DNA of 64,000 nucleotides from JAGXSE01 sp040757295. Lineage in GTDB: Bacteria > Bacillota > PH28-bin88. How positions within the stretch are numbered: position 1 is the stretch's first letter; each line of letters begins with the position of its first letter. Made by a program: the position numbers and the translations under genes. The notes beneath the pieces are model-generated. The model did no database searches. It had not been told where the DNA came from and worked only from the letters and a program-made list of their open reading frames with translations. Positions 32,688 to 41,926 of the stretch are shown piece by piece. The stretch lies in contig JBFLXH010000010.1 in NCBI GenBank assembly GCA_040757295.1, forward strand, positions 11,054 through 75,053. The letters are read 5' to 3'.

Positions 32688-33035
32688 ATGGGTGAGTTAT
32701 ACACCGCTGTCTTGCGGCTTTTGATTTTTCTCCCGCTGGTAGCAGCCCTGGCTTATTTCAGCCTTAAATACGGGTTAGGCAGGCGCTGGCAGTTACAGGG
32801 AACCGGCTTTATCAAGGTGCTGGACCGGGTATCCCTGAATGCCAAAAGCCACCTGTACCTGGTGGAAGCAGGAGGAAGGTATTTTGTAGTCGCTTCAGGC
32901 GACCAGGGTCCTCGGTTAATAACCGAACTGCCCGATTGGCGCCCCGCCGATCCCGGGCCTCCGGCCGCCGGGTCCGGCTGGAAAATGTGGAGGCGAGGTA
33001 TTGGAGGCCCGGGAGAAAAAAATGAGAAAAGTTAG
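32688..33035 (+). CDS. fliO: FliO, flagellar export apparatus protein
   Basis: A 115-residue small membrane protein, ATG 32688. One N-terminal membrane helix (about residues 8-26, LRLLIFLPLVAALAYFSLKY) and a cytoplasmic part with FIKVLDRVSLNAKSHLYLVE, then GGRYFVVASGDQ, the FliO/FliZ pattern. FliO helps assemble the FliP/FliQ/FliR gate. It overlaps the start region of fliP. Its C-terminal tail is short and proline-rich. Confidence 0.9.
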   Translation: MGELYTAVLRLLIFLPLVAALAYFSLKYGLGRRWQLQGTGFIKVLDRVSLNAKSHLYLVEAGGRYFVVASGDQGPRLITELPDWRPADPGPPAAGSGWKMWRRGIGGPGEKNEKS

Positions 33036-33786
33036 GTATGGATTGATTTTTGGGATTGCGGTGGTGACAGCCTTTTTCTTAATCCAGTTACCTGCCTGGG
33101 CACAACCGGTTTTCCCGGCTTTGAGCCTGGAAATTGGCGGGGCTGAACATCCCCAGGAAGTAGTAGGTTCGCTGCAGGTCTTGTTCCTGTTGACTGTATT
33201 GGCCTTAGTACCTGCTATCTTGGTCTTGATGACTTCCTTTACCAGGATAATTGTTGTCCTGTCCTTTGTCCGCAGCGCCATGGCCACTCACCAAACGCCC
33301 CCCAATCAGGTCTTAATAGGTCTGGCTCTGTTTTTAACCTTCTTTACCATGGCGCCGGTTTATCAGGAGGTTAAGGTTAAGGCCCTGAACCCCTATCTGG
33401 CCCAGCAAGTGACTTATCAGGAAGCCTTGGCCTTGGCCGAAAAACCGGTTAAGGAATTCATGTTCCGGCAGACCAGAGAAAAAGATTTGGCCCTGTTTGT
33501 TAACCTGTCCCAAGGCCCCAGACCCCGGTCCAAGGAGGATGTGCCCATTACGACACTGATTCCGGCCTTTGTGATCAGCGAGTTAAAGACGGCTTTCCAA
33601 ATGGGGTTTTTAATCTATGTGCCTTTTTTGGTCATTGACATGGTTGTTGCCAGCACCTTGATGTCTATGGGTATGTTTATGGTTCCCCCAGTGGTGATAT
33701 CACTTCCCTTTAAGCTGTTGTTATTTGTGATGGTAGACGGGTGGTACCTGGTGGTCAAATCACTGCTAGAGAGTTTCGCCAGGTAA
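33022..33786 (+). CDS. fliP: FliP, flagellar export gate protein
   Basis: Core of the type III export gate. ATG 33022 is chosen (GGGAG upstream); TTG 33001 is too close to its possible ribosome site. The 254-residue protein begins with a cleavable-type signal sequence, then VLMTSFTRIIVVLSFVRSAM and the block TPPNQVLIGLALFLTFFTMA, and ends with MGMFMVPPVVISLPFKLLLF, all canonical for FliP. It overlaps fliO by 14 bases. A short repeat and fliQ follow. Confidence 0.97.
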   Translation: MRKVRYGLIFGIAVVTAFFLIQLPAWAQPVFPALSLEIGGAEHPQEVVGSLQVLFLLTVLALVPAILVLMTSFTRIIVVLSFVRSAMATHQTPPNQVLIGLALFLTFFTMAPVYQEVKVKALNPYLAQQVTYQEALALAEKPVKEFMFRQTREKDLALFVNLSQGPRPRSKEDVPITTLIPAFVISELKTAFQMGFLIYVPFLVIDMVVASTLMSMGMFMVPPVVISLPFKLLLFVMVDGWYLVVKSLLESFAR

Positions 33787-33795
33787 GGCACATTT

Positions 33796-33844
33796 GGGGA
33801 CATTCCGCAACAAGGATGACCCGCGTTAGCAGCGGTGTGTCCCC
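33796..33844 (+). repeat. Short copy of the GGGGACATTCCGC repeat before fliQ
   Basis: A 49-base copy with only the outer arms, GGGGACATTCCGC at the left and GCGGTGTGTCCCC at the right, in the same orientation as the copies before fliF and flgE. It lies between fliP and fliQ and ends 25 bases before the fliQ ATG. Confidence 0.9.
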
Positions 33845-33869
33845 ATACCTTAGATCAAGGAGGTCAAGC

Positions 33870-34139
33870 ATGTCCCAGGAGTATGTTATCCATTTAGCCA
33901 GAGAAGCTTTAAGCTTGGCCCTGCTGCTGGCCGCTCCCGCCCTGGGTTTTGGCCTGGTGGTCGGACTTACGATCAGTATCCTGCAGGCAACTACCCAAAT
34001 CCAGGAGCAAACCTTGACCTTTGTGCCTAAAATTGTGGCTGTCCTTGGTTCCCTTATCATGTTTGGTTCCTGGATGCTGGCCGCTTTGGTGAATTTTACA
34101 ACAGAATTGTATGCTGGCTTAAGTGGGATCGTGCGCTAG
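33870..34139 (+). CDS. fliQ: FliQ, flagellar export gate protein
   Basis: An 89-residue protein with two membrane helices. ATG 33870 follows AAGGAGG; an earlier frame start at 33741 reads through the repeat and is rejected. Family sequence: EALSLALLLAAPALGFGLVV, then GLTISILQATTQIQEQTLTF and VPKIVAVLGSLIMFGSWML. It assembles with FliP and FliR. Confidence 0.96.
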   Translation: MSQEYVIHLAREALSLALLLAAPALGFGLVVGLTISILQATTQIQEQTLTFVPKIVAVLGSLIMFGSWMLAALVNFTTELYAGLSGIVR

Positions 34140-34155
34140 AGGGGGGGATTTTGTA

Positions 34156-34926
34156 TTGCCTGAAATGGGGAACTGGCAGTCAATGCTTTTGGTCCTGGTC
34201 AGGATGGCCTCATTTATGGTGGCTGCCCCATTTTTTGCCATCCGGCAGGTTCCCGGTTTAGCCAAAATAGGCCTGGCAGCCCTTTTGACCTTCTTAATAT
34301 TTCCTGCCTTACCTCCCGTTCCCGCTGTTTTATTGCCGGATACCCTGGGGGGTACAGCGCTGGTATTGGTGGGAGAGGTTTTGGTGGGTCTGGCCATGGG
34401 GTTTGTTGCCACCCTGACCTTTTCGGCCATTAGGGTTGCGGGGGAGCTGGCCGACCTGCATATGGGTTTTGCCATGACCATATTGATGGATCCCCAAACT
34501 AGTACCCAGACAAGTTTAATGGGGGAGTTCCTTTACCTGGTAGGTATTTTGCTGCTATTGGCGGCTAATGCGCACCATCACCTGTTGGCGGGACTGATCA
34601 AAAGCTACCAAATTGTTCCTTTGGGCAGCCCAACTTTCAGCGGCTTGGCAGCCAGCAATGCTGTGGGAATTTTTTCGGCCATGTTTGCCATGGCTGTCAG
34701 GATTGCCGCACCGGTGATGGCGGTGATGTTGATCACCGACTTGGCCCTTGGTATGGTTGCCCGGACTGTCCCCCAGCTTAATGTGTTCATCTTGGGTTTT
34801 CCGTTAAAGATTGCCTTGGGCATCTTTACCTTTAGCCTGGCTGCGCCCCTCTTAGCCGTGGCAGCAAACAACCTTTTTGCCCAAATGGAAAAGGATTTAG
34901 CCTTGCTAATAGGGAGCTTGTTTTAA
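34156..34926 (+). CDS. fliR: FliR, flagellar export gate protein
   Basis: A 256-residue polytopic membrane protein. TTG 34156 follows a run of Gs (34140-34147) at proper distance; an earlier start at 34123 overlaps fliQ. Family marks include FFAIRQVPGLAKIGLAALLT, GFVATLTFSAIRVAGELADL and QLNVFILGFPLKIALGIFTF. Its last base overlaps the flhB ATG (TAATG), which fits close coupling; FliR and FlhB are even fused in some Clostridia, though not here. Confidence 0.96.
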   Translation: MPEMGNWQSMLLVLVRMASFMVAAPFFAIRQVPGLAKIGLAALLTFLIFPALPPVPAVLLPDTLGGTALVLVGEVLVGLAMGFVATLTFSAIRVAGELADLHMGFAMTILMDPQTSTQTSLMGEFLYLVGILLLLAANAHHHLLAGLIKSYQIVPLGSPTFSGLAASNAVGIFSAMFAMAVRIAAPVMAVMLITDLALGMVARTVPQLNVFILGFPLKIALGIFTFSLAAPLLAVAANNLFAQMEKDLALLIGSLF

Positions 34927-36008
34927 TGACATGCGAGCTATGGCGGTTTAACCTTCAGTTGTTTGCAGAGGAAAAAACCGAAGAGGCCACCCCCCACCGC
35001 AGGGAAGAAGCCAGGCGGAAGGGTCAGGTTGCCCGCAGCACGGACTTAAACGCGGCTGTGGGTATGACAGCGCTGATCTTGCTCTTGTTAATGCTATGGC
35101 CGGAAATTTTCCGGCAGATCAGCCGGGTGATGGTGTGGCTTTTTGCAGGAATGCTCAGTAATCCCTATACCCTAGGCGATTTGCATTATATCTTCACAAC
35201 TGTGGTTCTAGTTTTTCTAAAACTGATGGCACCGGTGTTTTTGGTTGCCCTGGCGGCCGGGATGGCTGTGAATTATGCTCAGGTTGGTTTTCTTGTTTCA
35301 CCTGATCCGATAAAATTTAAACTTAACCACCTAAATCCAATAGAAGGCATAAAAAGGATCCTTTCCAAACGCGCCTTAGTAGAAATGACCAAAGCCTTAA
35401 GCAAAGTAGCAATTGTCGGTCTTGTTACTTTCTTAATCGTAAAATCCGGGTTTTCCGAGCTTCTGTTTTTAAGCGAGATGGGTCTTCAAAAAGGGACTTC
35501 CACTGTGGCCGCCCTGGTTTTTCATGTTGCTTTAGGGGCTGTTAGCGTTTTTTTCCTGGTAGCTGTACTAGACCTTTTGTTTCAGCGCCGGGAGTACCGG
35601 GAACGGCTCAAAATGAGCAAACAGGAAGTAAAAGAAGAGTATAAACAAATGGAAGGGGATCCCCTGATTAGGGCGAAAATCAGGGAAAAACAGAGGCGTC
35701 TGGCAGCTAAAAGAATGATCGCCAGCGTACCGGAAGCTACCGTGGTAGTGACTAACCCTACTCACCTGGCAGTAGCCCTAAAGTATGTGGAAAAGGAAAT
35801 GGCAGCCCCTACTGTGGTTGCCAAGGGGGCGGGAGATATTGCTCTGCGCATAGCTGAGGTGGCCCGAAGCCACCAAGTCCCGGTAGTGGAGAACAAGCCG
35901 GTAGCCCAGTTTCTTTATAAAAGCGTGGAGATTGACCAGGAGATACCTCCTGAGTTGTATCAAGCAGTGGCGGAAATTTTGGCCATGCTCTACAAAATCA
36001 AAAAGTGA
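34926..36008 (+). CDS. flhB: FlhB, export gate substrate-specificity switch
   Basis: A 360-residue membrane protein with the N-terminal EEKTEEATPHRREEARRKGQ motif, four membrane helices and a cytoplasmic domain with the autocleavage site NPTH (in VVVTNPTHLAVAL, about residue 275). After cleavage at N-P, FlhB switches export from hook to filament proteins on the FliK signal. Preceded and followed by fliR and flhA in the classical order. Confidence 0.97.
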   Translation: MTCELWRFNLQLFAEEKTEEATPHRREEARRKGQVARSTDLNAAVGMTALILLLLMLWPEIFRQISRVMVWLFAGMLSNPYTLGDLHYIFTTVVLVFLKLMAPVFLVALAAGMAVNYAQVGFLVSPDPIKFKLNHLNPIEGIKRILSKRALVEMTKALSKVAIVGLVTFLIVKSGFSELLFLSEMGLQKGTSTVAALVFHVALGAVSVFFLVAVLDLLFQRREYRERLKMSKQEVKEEYKQMEGDPLIRAKIREKQRRLAAKRMIASVPEATVVVTNPTHLAVALKYVEKEMAAPTVVAKGAGDIALRIAEVARSHQVPVVENKPVAQFLYKSVEIDQEIPPELYQAVAEILAMLYKIKK

Positions 36009-36037
36009 CCCTTTAACCGGAGAAAGGAGGGTGGAAG

Positions 36038-38122
36038 ATGGCTCAGATGAAGGGTACCGGTATAGCCTCGCTGAAAAGAGCTTTTGGCGGGCGGATCAGC
36101 GATTTAGCCCTAGTAACTGTAATAGTTGGCATTGTGCTGATTATCGTCATCCCCTTGCCGCCGGAATTATTAAGTTTATTGCTGATTTTCAGCCTGGCCT
36201 TTAGCCTGATTATTTTGCTGTCAACTTTGTTTACCACCCACCCTTTACAGTTATCGGTTTTTCCTGCCCTGCTCTTGGTGGTTACCCTATTCCGCCTGGC
36301 GTTAAACATCTCTTCCACCCGCCTGATCCTGGGCAGGGGGGACGCTGGTTCAGTAATCCAGGCTTTCGGTGATTTTGTTGTAGGCGGAGATTATGTGGTC
36401 GGTTTTATTGTTTTCGTAATTATTACTGTAGTCCAATTTGTTGTAATTACCACCGGGGCTGGCAGGGTAGCGGAGGTAGCAGCCCGGTTTACCCTTGATG
36501 CAATGCCTGGAAAACAGATGAGTATCGATGCTGATTTAAATTCAGGCTTGATTACCGAACAGGAGGCCAAGGAGCGCCGCCGCTTAATCCAGCGGGAGGC
36601 TGATTTCTTCGGGGCTATGGATGGCGCCAGCAAGTTTGTTAAAGGAGACGCTATTGCCGGTATTGTAATCACCTTGGTCAATATCCTGGGTGGATTGGTG
36701 ATTGGCATGTGGCAAATGGGCCTTTCTCTGCAGGGGGCGTTGTTAAAGTTTACCCTTTTGACGGTAGGGGACGGCCTGGTCACCCAGATTCCGGCCCTCT
36801 TGGTCTCTACGGCGACCGGCATTCTGGTAACCAGAACCGGGTCAACGGACAGTTTTGGCCAAGAGGTTGTCGGCCAGTTAACCGCTTACCCCCGGGTTAT
36901 TGCTTTGGCGGCGGGTATTTTAGCCTTTCTTGCCCTGGTGCCCGGGTTGCCCCCGGCGCCTTTCCTGATTTTAGCGGCCGGTACGGGCTATGTTGCCTAT
37001 AACCTGGGGCAGGAGGCCCAACGCAAGGAAGCGGAGGAAAGACAAAAAGCCTCCTTGCCGGAAACCCGGCCTCGCCAGCCGGAAAACGTTTTGCAGCTCT
37101 TGCAGGTTGACCCCCTGGAAATAGAAATCGGCTATAACCTGATTCCCTTTACTGATGAATCCCAAGGGGGGGATTTGTTGGACCGGTTGGCAGCAGTGCG
37201 GCGCCAGTGCGCTGTTGAGCTTGGGATCTATGTCCGGCCCATTCGCATTAGGGATAACCTCCAGTTGTCACCCCATACCTATGTATTTCGCATCAGAGGG
37301 GCCGAGGTTGCTTATGGCGAAGTGTTTCCTGGCATGTTTTTAGCCATGAACCCAGGGGGCATTGAAGAGCCAGTTGCCGGCAACCAAACCAGGGAGCCTA
37401 CCTTTGGCTTGCCAGCCTGGTGGGTTAACCCCGCTGAAAAAGAACGCCTGGAAATAAAGGGCTTTACCGTTGTGGACAGTATCACGGTACTGATCACTCA
37501 TTTGACTGAATTCATTAAGTCCCACAGCGCTGAGCTCTTGGGCCGGCAGGAAGTAAAAGAATTGCTCGATACGGTGAAAGAGAATAACCCGGCGGTGGTG
37601 GAGGAACTGGTGCCCGACCTGCTTACTCTGGGCGAGGTGCAGCGGGTTTTGCAGAATCTGTTAAAAGAGAAGGTGCCCATCCGCAACCTAGTAACAATTT
37701 TAGAAACCATGGCGGATACAGCAAGGATGACTAAGGATCTGGATTTTATCACCGAGGCGGTACGCCAATCCATCAGCCGGATTATCAGCCGCCAGTATAC
37801 TCAAAACGGAAATTCCCTGGCGGTGATTACCCTGCATCCCAAGCTGGAGCAAACCCTGGCCGAAGCCCTGCAGCCCACCCAAAACGGCGCCTATCCGGTG
37901 TTGCCGCCTGATATGGCCCAAGTTATTTTTAAGAATTTGGGTGAACTAGCCGAGAAAATGGCCATGGCTGGCAGCCAGCCGGTAGTGTTGACCTCTTCAA
38001 GAGTCCGCTTGCCTTTTAAGCGGTTAACAGAGAGATTTCTACCTAGCTTGGTGGTATTATCCTTAAATGAGCTGGAGCCTAGTTTGGATGTAGAATCCAT
38101 AGGGACGGTGACGCTAAATTGA
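36038..38122 (+). CDS. flhA: FlhA, flagellar export gate protein
   Basis: The largest export gate subunit, 694 residues, ATG 36038 with GAAAGGAGG upstream. About eight N-terminal membrane helices contain FPALLLVVTLFRLALNISST, and the family block ARFTLDAMPGKQMSIDADLN follows; the cytoplasmic C-terminal half (from about residue 330) binds chaperone-substrate complexes such as FliS-flagellin. The C-terminal SpoIIIAE-like block PILPPDMAQVIF-type sequence appears as VLPPDMAQVIFKNLGELAEK. The stop overlaps the flhF start. Confidence 0.97.
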   Translation: MAQMKGTGIASLKRAFGGRISDLALVTVIVGIVLIIVIPLPPELLSLLLIFSLAFSLIILLSTLFTTHPLQLSVFPALLLVVTLFRLALNISSTRLILGRGDAGSVIQAFGDFVVGGDYVVGFIVFVIITVVQFVVITTGAGRVAEVAARFTLDAMPGKQMSIDADLNSGLITEQEAKERRRLIQREADFFGAMDGASKFVKGDAIAGIVITLVNILGGLVIGMWQMGLSLQGALLKFTLLTVGDGLVTQIPALLVSTATGILVTRTGSTDSFGQEVVGQLTAYPRVIALAAGILAFLALVPGLPPAPFLILAAGTGYVAYNLGQEAQRKEAEERQKASLPETRPRQPENVLQLLQVDPLEIEIGYNLIPFTDESQGGDLLDRLAAVRRQCAVELGIYVRPIRIRDNLQLSPHTYVFRIRGAEVAYGEVFPGMFLAMNPGGIEEPVAGNQTREPTFGLPAWWVNPAEKERLEIKGFTVVDSITVLITHLTEFIKSHSAELLGRQEVKELLDTVKENNPAVVEELVPDLLTLGEVQRVLQNLLKEKVPIRNLVTILETMADTARMTKDLDFITEAVRQSISRIISRQYTQNGNSLAVITLHPKLEQTLAEALQPTQNGAYPVLPPDMAQVIFKNLGELAEKMAMAGSQPVVLTSSRVRLPFKRLTERFLPSLVVLSLNELEPSLDVESIGTVTLN

Positions 38123-39180
38123 TTATCAAACGCTATTTGGTTAATCATATGCAGGAGGCTGTAGGCCTCATTAAAAGAGATCTGGGGCCAGATGCGGTAA
38201 TTATCAGCTCCCGCCGGGTACGGCAGCCAGGATGGCGCGGTCTGTTCTCCCCGGGGCAAATGGAGGTTACCGCAGCATTAGATGAGCGAGGCGAAAAGCC
38301 TGTTCCCGTTCAGCCTACCCGCTCTGAGCCGGAAAACTGGACCAAAGAAATTGCTGAAGTTAAGGCCTTGTTAAAACAGTTAACTTTAAACCATCTAACA
38401 GCCGGGGAACCCCAGGAACTGGCCCGTTGGCGGCAATTGTTAACCCAAATGGAGGTAAATGGAGAGATCATCCAAGAGCTGCTGCAAAGGATATCTGAGA
38501 ATACCGGTCCCCTGACAGATCAGCATCTGATGCGGCAACGGCTGGAGGAACATATGGCGGAAATGATGCAAGCTGTTTCCCAACAAAAGGGGCAGACGGT
38601 ATTTGCTTTTATCGGGCCCACAGGGGTTGGCAAAACCACCACCCTGGCTAAAATGGCAGCCCAACTGGCGCTTTTCCAGGAAAAACGGGTTGCCCTGATC
38701 ACCATTGATACCTACCGGATTGGCGCTGTTGACCAGCTAAAAATATATGCGGAAATCCTTGGGCTACCTCTTGAAGTGGTGATGACCCCCCATGAATTAA
38801 AGGCGGCGGTAAACCGTTTTCGCAGTTATGACGCTGTTTTGATCGACACGGCAGGCCGTCCGTCTAAAAATAAAATGAGTATTGCAGAACTTAAGGGGTT
38901 TATGGACACCATCGGACCCTTGGAAATTTTTCTTGTCCTCAGCTGTACCACCAAAGCCAGGGACCAATACCGGATTATTGAGGATTTTAAGAGCCTTAAC
39001 TATACCCAATTAATATTTACTAAGATAGATGAAACGGATTCTTTGGGATCAATTCTAAATGTAGCCTATGAAACAAGGCTGCCAATTGCCTTTATTACCA
39101 ACGGCCAGAGTGTTCCCGACGATATTTGGCCCGGGGATCCCAGAGAGTTGGCCAGAATGATTATCAGGCAGGTGGGATAG
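38119..39180 (+). CDS. flhF: FlhF, SRP-like GTPase for flagellar placement
   Basis: FlhF sets the position and number of flagella. The 353-residue protein (TTG 38119, overlapping the flhA stop) has an N-terminal B domain (IIKRYLVNHMQEAVGLIKRD), a middle helical domain and an SRP-type G domain: G1 FIGPTGVGKTTTLAKMAA at about residue 165-182, the DTYRIGAVDQL block and G3 DTAGRPSKN, then TKIDETDSLG. Partner FlhG is encoded next. Confidence 0.96.
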   Translation: MIIKRYLVNHMQEAVGLIKRDLGPDAVIISSRRVRQPGWRGLFSPGQMEVTAALDERGEKPVPVQPTRSEPENWTKEIAEVKALLKQLTLNHLTAGEPQELARWRQLLTQMEVNGEIIQELLQRISENTGPLTDQHLMRQRLEEHMAEMMQAVSQQKGQTVFAFIGPTGVGKTTTLAKMAAQLALFQEKRVALITIDTYRIGAVDQLKIYAEILGLPLEVVMTPHELKAAVNRFRSYDAVLIDTAGRPSKNKMSIAELKGFMDTIGPLEIFLVLSCTTKARDQYRIIEDFKSLNYTQLIFTKIDETDSLGSILNVAYETRLPIAFITNGQSVPDDIWPGDPRELARMIIRQVG

Positions 39181-39181
39181 C

Positions 39182-40054
39182 ATGAAGGATCAGGCTACCA
39201 GGCTAAGGGAACTGACTGGTTTTCTCCAGCGGGAAAATAAACAGGCTCCACCCGTAAACCTGCGGGTAATAGCTGTGACCAGCGGGAAAGGAGGCGTTGG
39301 TAAAACCAATGTGGTGGTTAACCTTGCCATAGCCTTGGCCCAAATGGGAAAAAGGGTGATCATTCTGGATGCGGACTTGGGCATGGCCAATGTGGATGTG
39401 CTGATGGGCCTGATCCCAAGGTACAACCTGATGGATGTAATTGAGGGCCAAAGGACCATTAAGGATATTATATTGCGCGGCCCTGCCAATGTGGGGCTGA
39501 TTCCTGGCGGTTCAGGCATGCAGGAGCTGGCCAACCTTGAGTACTACCAGCGGGAGCGCCTCTTGCAGGGACTGCAGGGTTTTGAGGATGAGGCTGATTT
39601 TTTGTTAATTGATACAGGGGCAGGAATATCTAAAAATGTTATCGGGTTTGTATCGGCAGCCCATGAAGTTATTGTGGTTGTAACTCCAGAGCCGACTTCC
39701 ATCACCGATGCTTATGGGGTAATCAAGGTGCTATCGCGGATCAAGGTTCATGACTGGGTCAACCTGGTGGTAAACCGGGCCGCCAATCTAACTGAGGCCT
39801 GCCAAACAGCGGAAAAAGTTGTTACTGCGGCTAGCAGATTTCTCAAATTCAAGGTGGTCCATCTTGGATCAATTGCGGATGACCGCACCGTTGGCAGGGC
39901 CATCATGAGCCAGGAGCCTTTGATTACCGCATTCCCCAATTCAGCGGCTGCCAAAAACCTCCGGGAAATAGCCGGAGCCATAATAACCGGCGAGCAGGCG
40001 GCAAACCGGGGCATGGGAGGATTTATTAACCGGTTGACGCGCCTATTCAGCTAG
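39182..40054 (+). CDS. flhG: FlhG, MinD/ParA-type ATPase for flagellar number control
   Basis: FlhG (YlxH/FleN) stimulates FlhF GTPase and controls flagellar pattern. The 290-residue protein starts one base after flhF. The N-terminal helix (RLRELTGFLQRENKQ) carries the FlhF-activating type segment; the deviant Walker A is VTSGKGGVGKTNVVVNLA (about residues 33-50), followed by LDADLGMANVDVLMG and LLIDTGAGIS. The C-terminal amphipathic helix (FINRLTRLFS) could bind the membrane. Confidence 0.95.
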   Translation: MKDQATRLRELTGFLQRENKQAPPVNLRVIAVTSGKGGVGKTNVVVNLAIALAQMGKRVIILDADLGMANVDVLMGLIPRYNLMDVIEGQRTIKDIILRGPANVGLIPGGSGMQELANLEYYQRERLLQGLQGFEDEADFLLIDTGAGISKNVIGFVSAAHEVIVVVTPEPTSITDAYGVIKVLSRIKVHDWVNLVVNRAANLTEACQTAEKVVTAASRFLKFKVVHLGSIADDRTVGRAIMSQEPLITAFPNSAAAKNLREIAGAIITGEQAANRGMGGFINRLTRLFS

Positions 40055-40066
40055 GAGGGGAATGGT

Positions 40067-40744
40067 TTGAAGCAACTGGAGAAAGTGCTGGCTTTAAATC
40101 GTAAGATTGAGGTTCGAATAGATGGGCAAGAAGATTTTTACAAAAGCAGTGTGCAAGGGCTGAACCCCCAGGGTTTCGTTATCAATGTGCCCATGTTGCG
40201 GGGCGATTGGCTGCGCCTCACTCCTGGCATGCAGGTGCAGGTCAAGTCTATTACCGATGAAGCCCAGTATTTGTTCACTTCAACTGTGCTCAGCCGGTTG
40301 ATGGAAAAAGACTTGCCCCTGTATCTACTCTCATTACCCGGGGATATAGAAAGGTTGCAGCTGCGGGACTATGTGCGGGTCAGGTGCGCTTTGGAGGTTT
40401 TTTACCGGGAGGTTCCCTTATCTGAATTACCTAATGTCCCCCTGCTGGTGCCGGACAAAAAGGGGATTACCCTTGACCTTAGTGGTGGCGGCCTGCGGAT
40501 GGTGATCAAAGAACCCATTAACCCTGATAACCTTATTTTGCTTAAAATAATCCTGCCGACCCCCAGGGGAAAACCGAAAATTATTATGGCAATTGGAGAA
40601 GTCAGGGGATATGAAAGCACTTATGATGACCAACCACGCTATGAAGTGAGGCTGTCTTTTCAAACCATCAATGAGAGAGATCGGGACAAGATTATCGCTA
40701 GAGTATTTCACCTTATGATTGAGGCCGCAAAAAAACTTGATTGA
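40067..40744 (+). CDS. PilZ-domain c-di-GMP effector (YcgR/DgrA-type)
   Basis: A 225-residue protein with an N-terminal YcgR-like domain (about 1-95) and a C-terminal PilZ domain. The c-di-GMP binding signatures are present: RDYVRVR (RxxxR motif, about residue 104) and the DLSGGGLRM (D/NxSxxG) loop. Such proteins slow or stop the motor on binding c-di-GMP. TTG 40067 with GGAGGGGAATGG upstream. Its place inside an operon that also starts with a c-di-GMP riboswitch points to dual control of motility. Confidence 0.93.
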   Translation: MKQLEKVLALNRKIEVRIDGQEDFYKSSVQGLNPQGFVINVPMLRGDWLRLTPGMQVQVKSITDEAQYLFTSTVLSRLMEKDLPLYLLSLPGDIERLQLRDYVRVRCALEVFYREVPLSELPNVPLLVPDKKGITLDLSGGGLRMVIKEPINPDNLILLKIILPTPRGKPKIIMAIGEVRGYESTYDDQPRYEVRLSFQTINERDRDKIIARVFHLMIEAAKKLD

Positions 40745-40756
40745 AGGAGCAGGTTG

Positions 40757-41458
40757 ATGGGCAGGGATTTAGACAGTTTATGGCTTCAATACCGCAGATC
40801 CAAAGATGATGAAGCCCGGCAGCAGCTCTTGATCCATTACCTTCCCCTTGTTAAGCTTGCTGCCGGACGCCTCCATGTAAACATGCCGGTTCATCTAGAC
40901 CGGGAGGATTTGGCCAGTTTTGGAGTTTTTGGCCTGATGGATGCCTTGGAGAAATTTGACCCTGCCAGGGGAGTTAAGTTTGAAACCTATGCCTATCAGC
41001 GGATCCGGGGCGCCATGATCGATGAACTCCGCACAGCCCACTGGGCTCCCAGGTCTGTAGCTGACCGCTGGCGGCGGCTCATGGAGACCTCTTCCGAAGA
41101 GCCTGTTTCCCTTTCCCGGGAAGAAACGGAGGAAGTTGCCGGGCAGGTGGGTTTCCTCTCGGCAGTTTCCCTGGAAGAGTTTTTTTTCGGTGACCAGGAG
41201 GGCCTGCGGTATGCCGACTTAGTGGCTGATCCTGCCAGCCCAAACCCCGAGACCCTTTACGAAGAACATGAACTGGTAGTTACCTTGACCAGGGCGGTTG
41301 AGCTTTTGCCGGAAAAGGACAGGCTTATTTTGTCCCTTTATTATTACGAGGGGCTAACATTAAAAGAAATCGGGCAGGTTTTGGCAGTCTCAGAGTCCCG
41401 GGTGTGCCAGCTGCATGCCAGGGCGTTATTAAAGCTAAGGCAACTGTTACAGGATTAA
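40757..41458 (+). CDS. sigD: Sigma-28 factor for late flagellar genes (SigD/FliA)
   Basis: A 233-residue sigma-70 family factor. Region 2 is visible as IHYLPLVKLAAGRL...DLASFGVFGLMDALEKFDPA and FETYAYQRIRGAMIDELRTA; region 4 as LPEKDRLILSLYYYEGLTLK then EIGQVLAVSESRVCQLHARA. ATG 40757 is preferred to TTG 40754 by spacing from GGAG. It should read the GCCGATAA promoters before flagellin, fliD and probably flaG. FlgM, its anti-sigma factor, is not seen in this window. Confidence 0.96.
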   Translation: MGRDLDSLWLQYRRSKDDEARQQLLIHYLPLVKLAAGRLHVNMPVHLDREDLASFGVFGLMDALEKFDPARGVKFETYAYQRIRGAMIDELRTAHWAPRSVADRWRRLMETSSEEPVSLSREETEEVAGQVGFLSAVSLEEFFFGDQEGLRYADLVADPASPNPETLYEEHELVVTLTRAVELLPEKDRLILSLYYYEGLTLKEIGQVLAVSESRVCQLHARALLKLRQLLQD

Positions 41459-41474
41459 CCTTAGGAGGGTGGCC

Positions 41475-41912
41475 ATGATTTATTTGTTACTGGCAATGGG
41501 ATTTTTGCTCATGGGAATCACCTTTAAGCCTACCTGGGATTGGTTAAAAAAGGATTACCCGGGCCAGGCGCCTGAGCCATTTATTAGACACAACGGCGGT
41601 TTTTTTGTAGAAAAATGGCTGGCCGATGAAATAAAAGAAATGCAGGTCAAGCTTGATCTTTTGACTGAGGCTGCCGGTGAGATAAACCATAGGGTCAGCA
41701 AGGTTGATACAAGGTTGACTCCAGCCCAGGCGATTTCTAAGGAAAGTGGCTTTCATCAGTCTTTGGCTAAAGAAAAAAATTCCTCTTTGCATCAAGCGAT
41801 CTACCGGGCATTTGACGAAGGAAAAGATGTCCATGAAATAGCCCGGGAATTTAACAGGGGAAAGGGTGAGATAGAATTAGTCCTGAGTTTGCGAAAATCC
41901 GGCAAAACTTAA
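41475..41912 (+). CDS. SwrB-like membrane-anchored protein after sigD
   Basis: A 145-residue protein: one N-terminal membrane helix (MIYLLLAMGFLLMGITF), a charged coiled-coil middle (DEIKEMQVKLDLLTEAAGEI) and a C-terminal small helix-turn-helix-like segment (AIYRAFDEGKDVHEIAREFN, then RGKGEIELVLSLRKSGK). Length, architecture and position after sigD match SwrB/YlxL of Bacillus, which promotes hook-basal-body maturation and sigma-D activity, but sequence identity cannot be judged by eye. ATG 41475 follows AGGAGG. Confidence 0.7.
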   Translation: MIYLLLAMGFLLMGITFKPTWDWLKKDYPGQAPEPFIRHNGGFFVEKWLADEIKEMQVKLDLLTEAAGEINHRVSKVDTRLTPAQAISKESGFHQSLAKEKNSSLHQAIYRAFDEGKDVHEIAREFNRGKGEIELVLSLRKSGKT

Positions 41913-41926
41913 AAAAACTGGCGCCC

